NCBI RefSeq assembly: GCF_030848805.1
Contig: NC_092358.1
Coordinates: 24,169,073-24,233,072, forward strand
Length of the DNA stretch: 64,000 nucleotides
Source of the DNA: Temnothorax longispinosus
Lineage: Eukaryota; Arthropoda; Insecta; Hymenoptera; Formicidae
Direction of reading: 5' to 3'
Below are positions 61,501 to 64,000 of this stretch, piece after piece. A program made the position numbers and the translations under genes. Position 1 is the stretch's first letter, and each line of letters starts with the position of its first letter. The notes below the pieces were generated by a model. That model had not been told where the DNA came from. It saw only the letters and a list, made by a program, of their open reading frames with translations, and did not search any database.

Positions 61501-64000
61501 AACGTTTCTTCAACGTCTCGTCCCGTGTGCGAGTGAATTTGTATCTCTCGTGTCTTCCGTATCTCGACATTAATTCCGCAGGGAGTTAATCCTGGGATGT
61601 ATAATGGAAGCTATATGCTGCGACGTATCTAAACGGAAATACCATAAATACGATTTACGACGAACGTTTAAGATACGAGATGGTAAAATAAAATGACAAT
61701 ATCCCTCTTTTCTATAAATTTCATTCACATTCTATAAATTTCTTGAAATATTATTTTCTGGATAATTCTCTTGTTAACTCTACGCTTCAATATTATCGAA
61801 CTATTCTCGCAATTTTTTTATTCAGGCTCCATACCGTAAATAAATTCTTTTCCTTCATACGTTGCTCATTCGTGCTGGTTTGTGGACATTGGTTCCATCG
61901 GATAAACACGGTCAATCAAACAGCTTGCTGCAGTGGTATGTCGACGTCGGACATTCATATAGAATTTTTACCGTACAAATAGTTCTGCGTTTGCCATTGA
62001 AACACGATTTTATTGCCACAACATGATCGATTGTTTGCGATCAATCGGCCGTGTATTAGTATATGCACGCTAGACTACACAGATTTTCGCCAAATATTGT
62101 TATTAATGGAATGGCACGCGCCAGACGGGCAGTTGCCAAGCTTAAAATCCGCGGATCGAAGGAAATAAACAGGAACGCTTGCCAGTGCATGTTCCTCTGC
62201 TGTCTCGGTCAGGTTCGATTTGACCCATTTTCCTGTTTAAAATATGGTAACTCCGTATAAACGTTGCTTTTTATTCTTTCATATTCCATGCTCCGTGAAA
62301 TTAGTTTCTAAACGAATATTTGTATAATGCGAAAAAATGGAAAAATATTCAATTAAAATTACATCGATTAAAATTATATGTATAAGTGCTTATTTAAATT
62401 TATACCTATACAGGAAACAAACGAAACAGTTGAATAGAAGTTCAGTTAAACAGAAACGGTTCAGCAACCAAGTTCTATGAAGCGCGAAACTGTCGCCTCA
62501 TCGTCAGAAGTCTCAAGAAACTTGTGAAAGCCGCGTCAGGCTTCGTAAGTTTCTCTTCTTAAAATATCACCTAAAGCTGTAATACTTTAATGGAGCGGCG
62601 AGATGTGATTCTTAATTACCGCGTACTGAAAATGCACTGATAAAAGAAACTTCGCCCGTAAAAAACGATTTGGTGCGCAGATTTTTGTACGTTTTGTAAG
62701 TTTTCTGTTAAATAATAAAACAAATCCTTGGATTGCCGGTTTTCACCGTGGAAAAGCTATCGGTATTTTGTCTCATAGTCAGTGTGAAGTGATCAATAGA
62801 GTCCGTAAATCTCCCATCCAACTACGAACTTTTTGCGAGTTCTCCAGAAAAAAAAAATATCGCAGAAAATATCCCGTTGTTTGTACAACATCCTACATAG
62901 CTATATCTGCGATAAATAATATCTGCATAAATCGATCGTTGTTCCTTTGTGTGTTTAAAATTATTCATATTAATATCAAGATATCCCCCTCTCCCCCCAC
63001 GCGCGCATAATAATTTATTTCCATTATACCGTGAGATCGTACGTTACTAATTCCGATTAGCGTAGCTCGCCCCGATTCACAAGTGCAAACAGTGGAGAAA
63101 CTTATCTTTAACTTCACTTTAATAATCGAATAAATAACTAAGGAATCTCATTTGGGAATTAATGTCCCGTTTCTCACTCGCATGTTTCTCATATACTTAG
63201 CGAGCAGTCACGAGGGTTAATCCTGTGTGAAAACGTATCGCATTTGATTAACAGAGAGCAAATTGCGTGCACGTACGTTGCGCAACAGTAGTTAAGCGAC
63301 ATTCACACGGAACGCGGTCGCGAGAGAGAGAGAGCAGCCTCAGTTTTATTTCTGTCGTTGACGCGGCGTTACAGTCGTGGTAAATAGTGGCAGGCGCATA
63401 TACACTCGCAAACCAAACTACGCGATACCGCGAAGACAATGCAGTAGTGCTGAAGCGCGCATTATCATATAGCCGCAGCGATAATCGCGCGGGACTTGCC
63501 TTATCGTGCAGTCAGCTAATTATCCGCGTGCGCGCGTTTCTTCTTTTATAATACCTCCGTTGTTTAACTGATATACTCGGATAAATCGAGAATCTAGAAC
63601 GGGCAGAGTCTCTGCTCTCATTAAAAATAGTGTAAACTCCCCCGAGAGGACAAAGGTGACACGATATCATTGATCTTTCCCAGTCGTAATGTTCCTTTCA
63701 TTGGCCGCGCGTGTCCATCCCTCGAGCGAAAAGCTAAAATCGAAGGAACTGACCGAACGGTGGTCTTAACCCACTTTTACTCGATTATCGGAATCTGATC
63801 CGAGAGAATAGAATTTTCATTAATTTCATTAGTTTCGTCCAGAAACGAGTTTAAATATTGCCGTGGAATTTAACTAGATTTCAGTTTTTACTCCATTTAT
63901 CAATTTACTCTATTTATTAATCGGATCATTCAACATGCCACCGCAAAACGTTCAAGAGTCATATATCGACGTTTTTGCAGCGTGAGAGAGAAAGAGAGGC

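Larger units (their letters stand above)
55051..64000. other. Rap1 upstream region; no recognisable gene
   Basis: Nearly 9 kb without a protein I can name. The start contains the rest of the Rap1 leader exon (to 55146) and its first intron. GC- and CpG-rich islands at about 55.7-56.0, 57.4-57.7, 58.9-59.5, 59.8-60.2 and 61.1-61.5 kb, with AT-rich DNA between, look like promoters, enhancers or leader exons. One of them may be the distal Rap1 first exon, or the start of a gene beyond the window. Open frames here are short and change frame with base composition. A CA/TA microsatellite is at 57321-57361 and a possible MITE is at 58286-58540. Confidence 0.5.

Noticed and set aside
1..64000. CRISPR arrays, bacterial operons, rRNA genes or viral genes
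   Set aside because: No regularly spaced short repeats with unique spacers, no ribosome-binding-site gene chains and no viral protein motifs were seen; the genes are clearly spliced animal genes.

Overview
The window is animal nuclear DNA. All large genes are split by GT-AG introns, the intergenic DNA is AT-rich, and the coding exons are clearly GC- and CpG-richer. The gene set (Tre1-type receptor, WSC-domain kinase Wsck, l(2)efl-type small heat shock proteins, laminin beta, Rap1) is that of an insect. CpG-rich exons and the type of foldback repeats suggest a hymenopteran, perhaps an ant; this last step is inference, not something the sequence proves.

Layout. 1-6.5 kb: two plus-strand small heat shock protein genes about 3 kb apart. 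The second has a textbook heat-shock promoter. The first has a signal-peptide-like N terminus and a decayed C-terminal tail beyond a premature stop. 11.9-15.7 kb (+): a nine-exon Cys-loop anion channel with a dead mariner in intron 5. 16.1-16.8 kb: a 690-bp foldback element flanked by TTAA. 20-30.3 kb (+): laminin beta (LanB1), a noncoding leader followed by 13 coding exons. 31-37.7 kb: intergenic DNA with a direct duplication and a hairpin repeat. 37.8-39.1 kb (+): Tre1-like GPCR. 40.5-43 kb (-): Wsck, convergent with Tre1. 45.7-52.6 kb (+): secreted or membrane-anchored type-B carboxylesterase. 54.0-55.1 kb (-): Rap1, convergent with the esterase. 55.2-64 kb: no recognisable gene.

There is no operon-like logic. 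Several products do belong to the cell-surface, adhesion and signalling sphere: laminin in basement membrane, Rap1 in adhesion signalling, Tre1 in cell migration and polarity, and Wsck as a putative receptor pseudokinase. The neighbours look like a normal mixed gene neighbourhood rather than a cluster. I found no CRISPR array, rRNA, convincing tRNA or viral gene, and no evidence of a multi-gene novel system. The most interesting items are the degraded tail and altered N terminus of the first small heat shock protein, the loss of all catalytic residues in the Wsck kinase domain, and several foldback repeats.

Coordinates of spliced genes run from start codon to stop codon. Exon limits are in the evidence text; they were placed by reading splice sites and checking that phase is kept across every junction.
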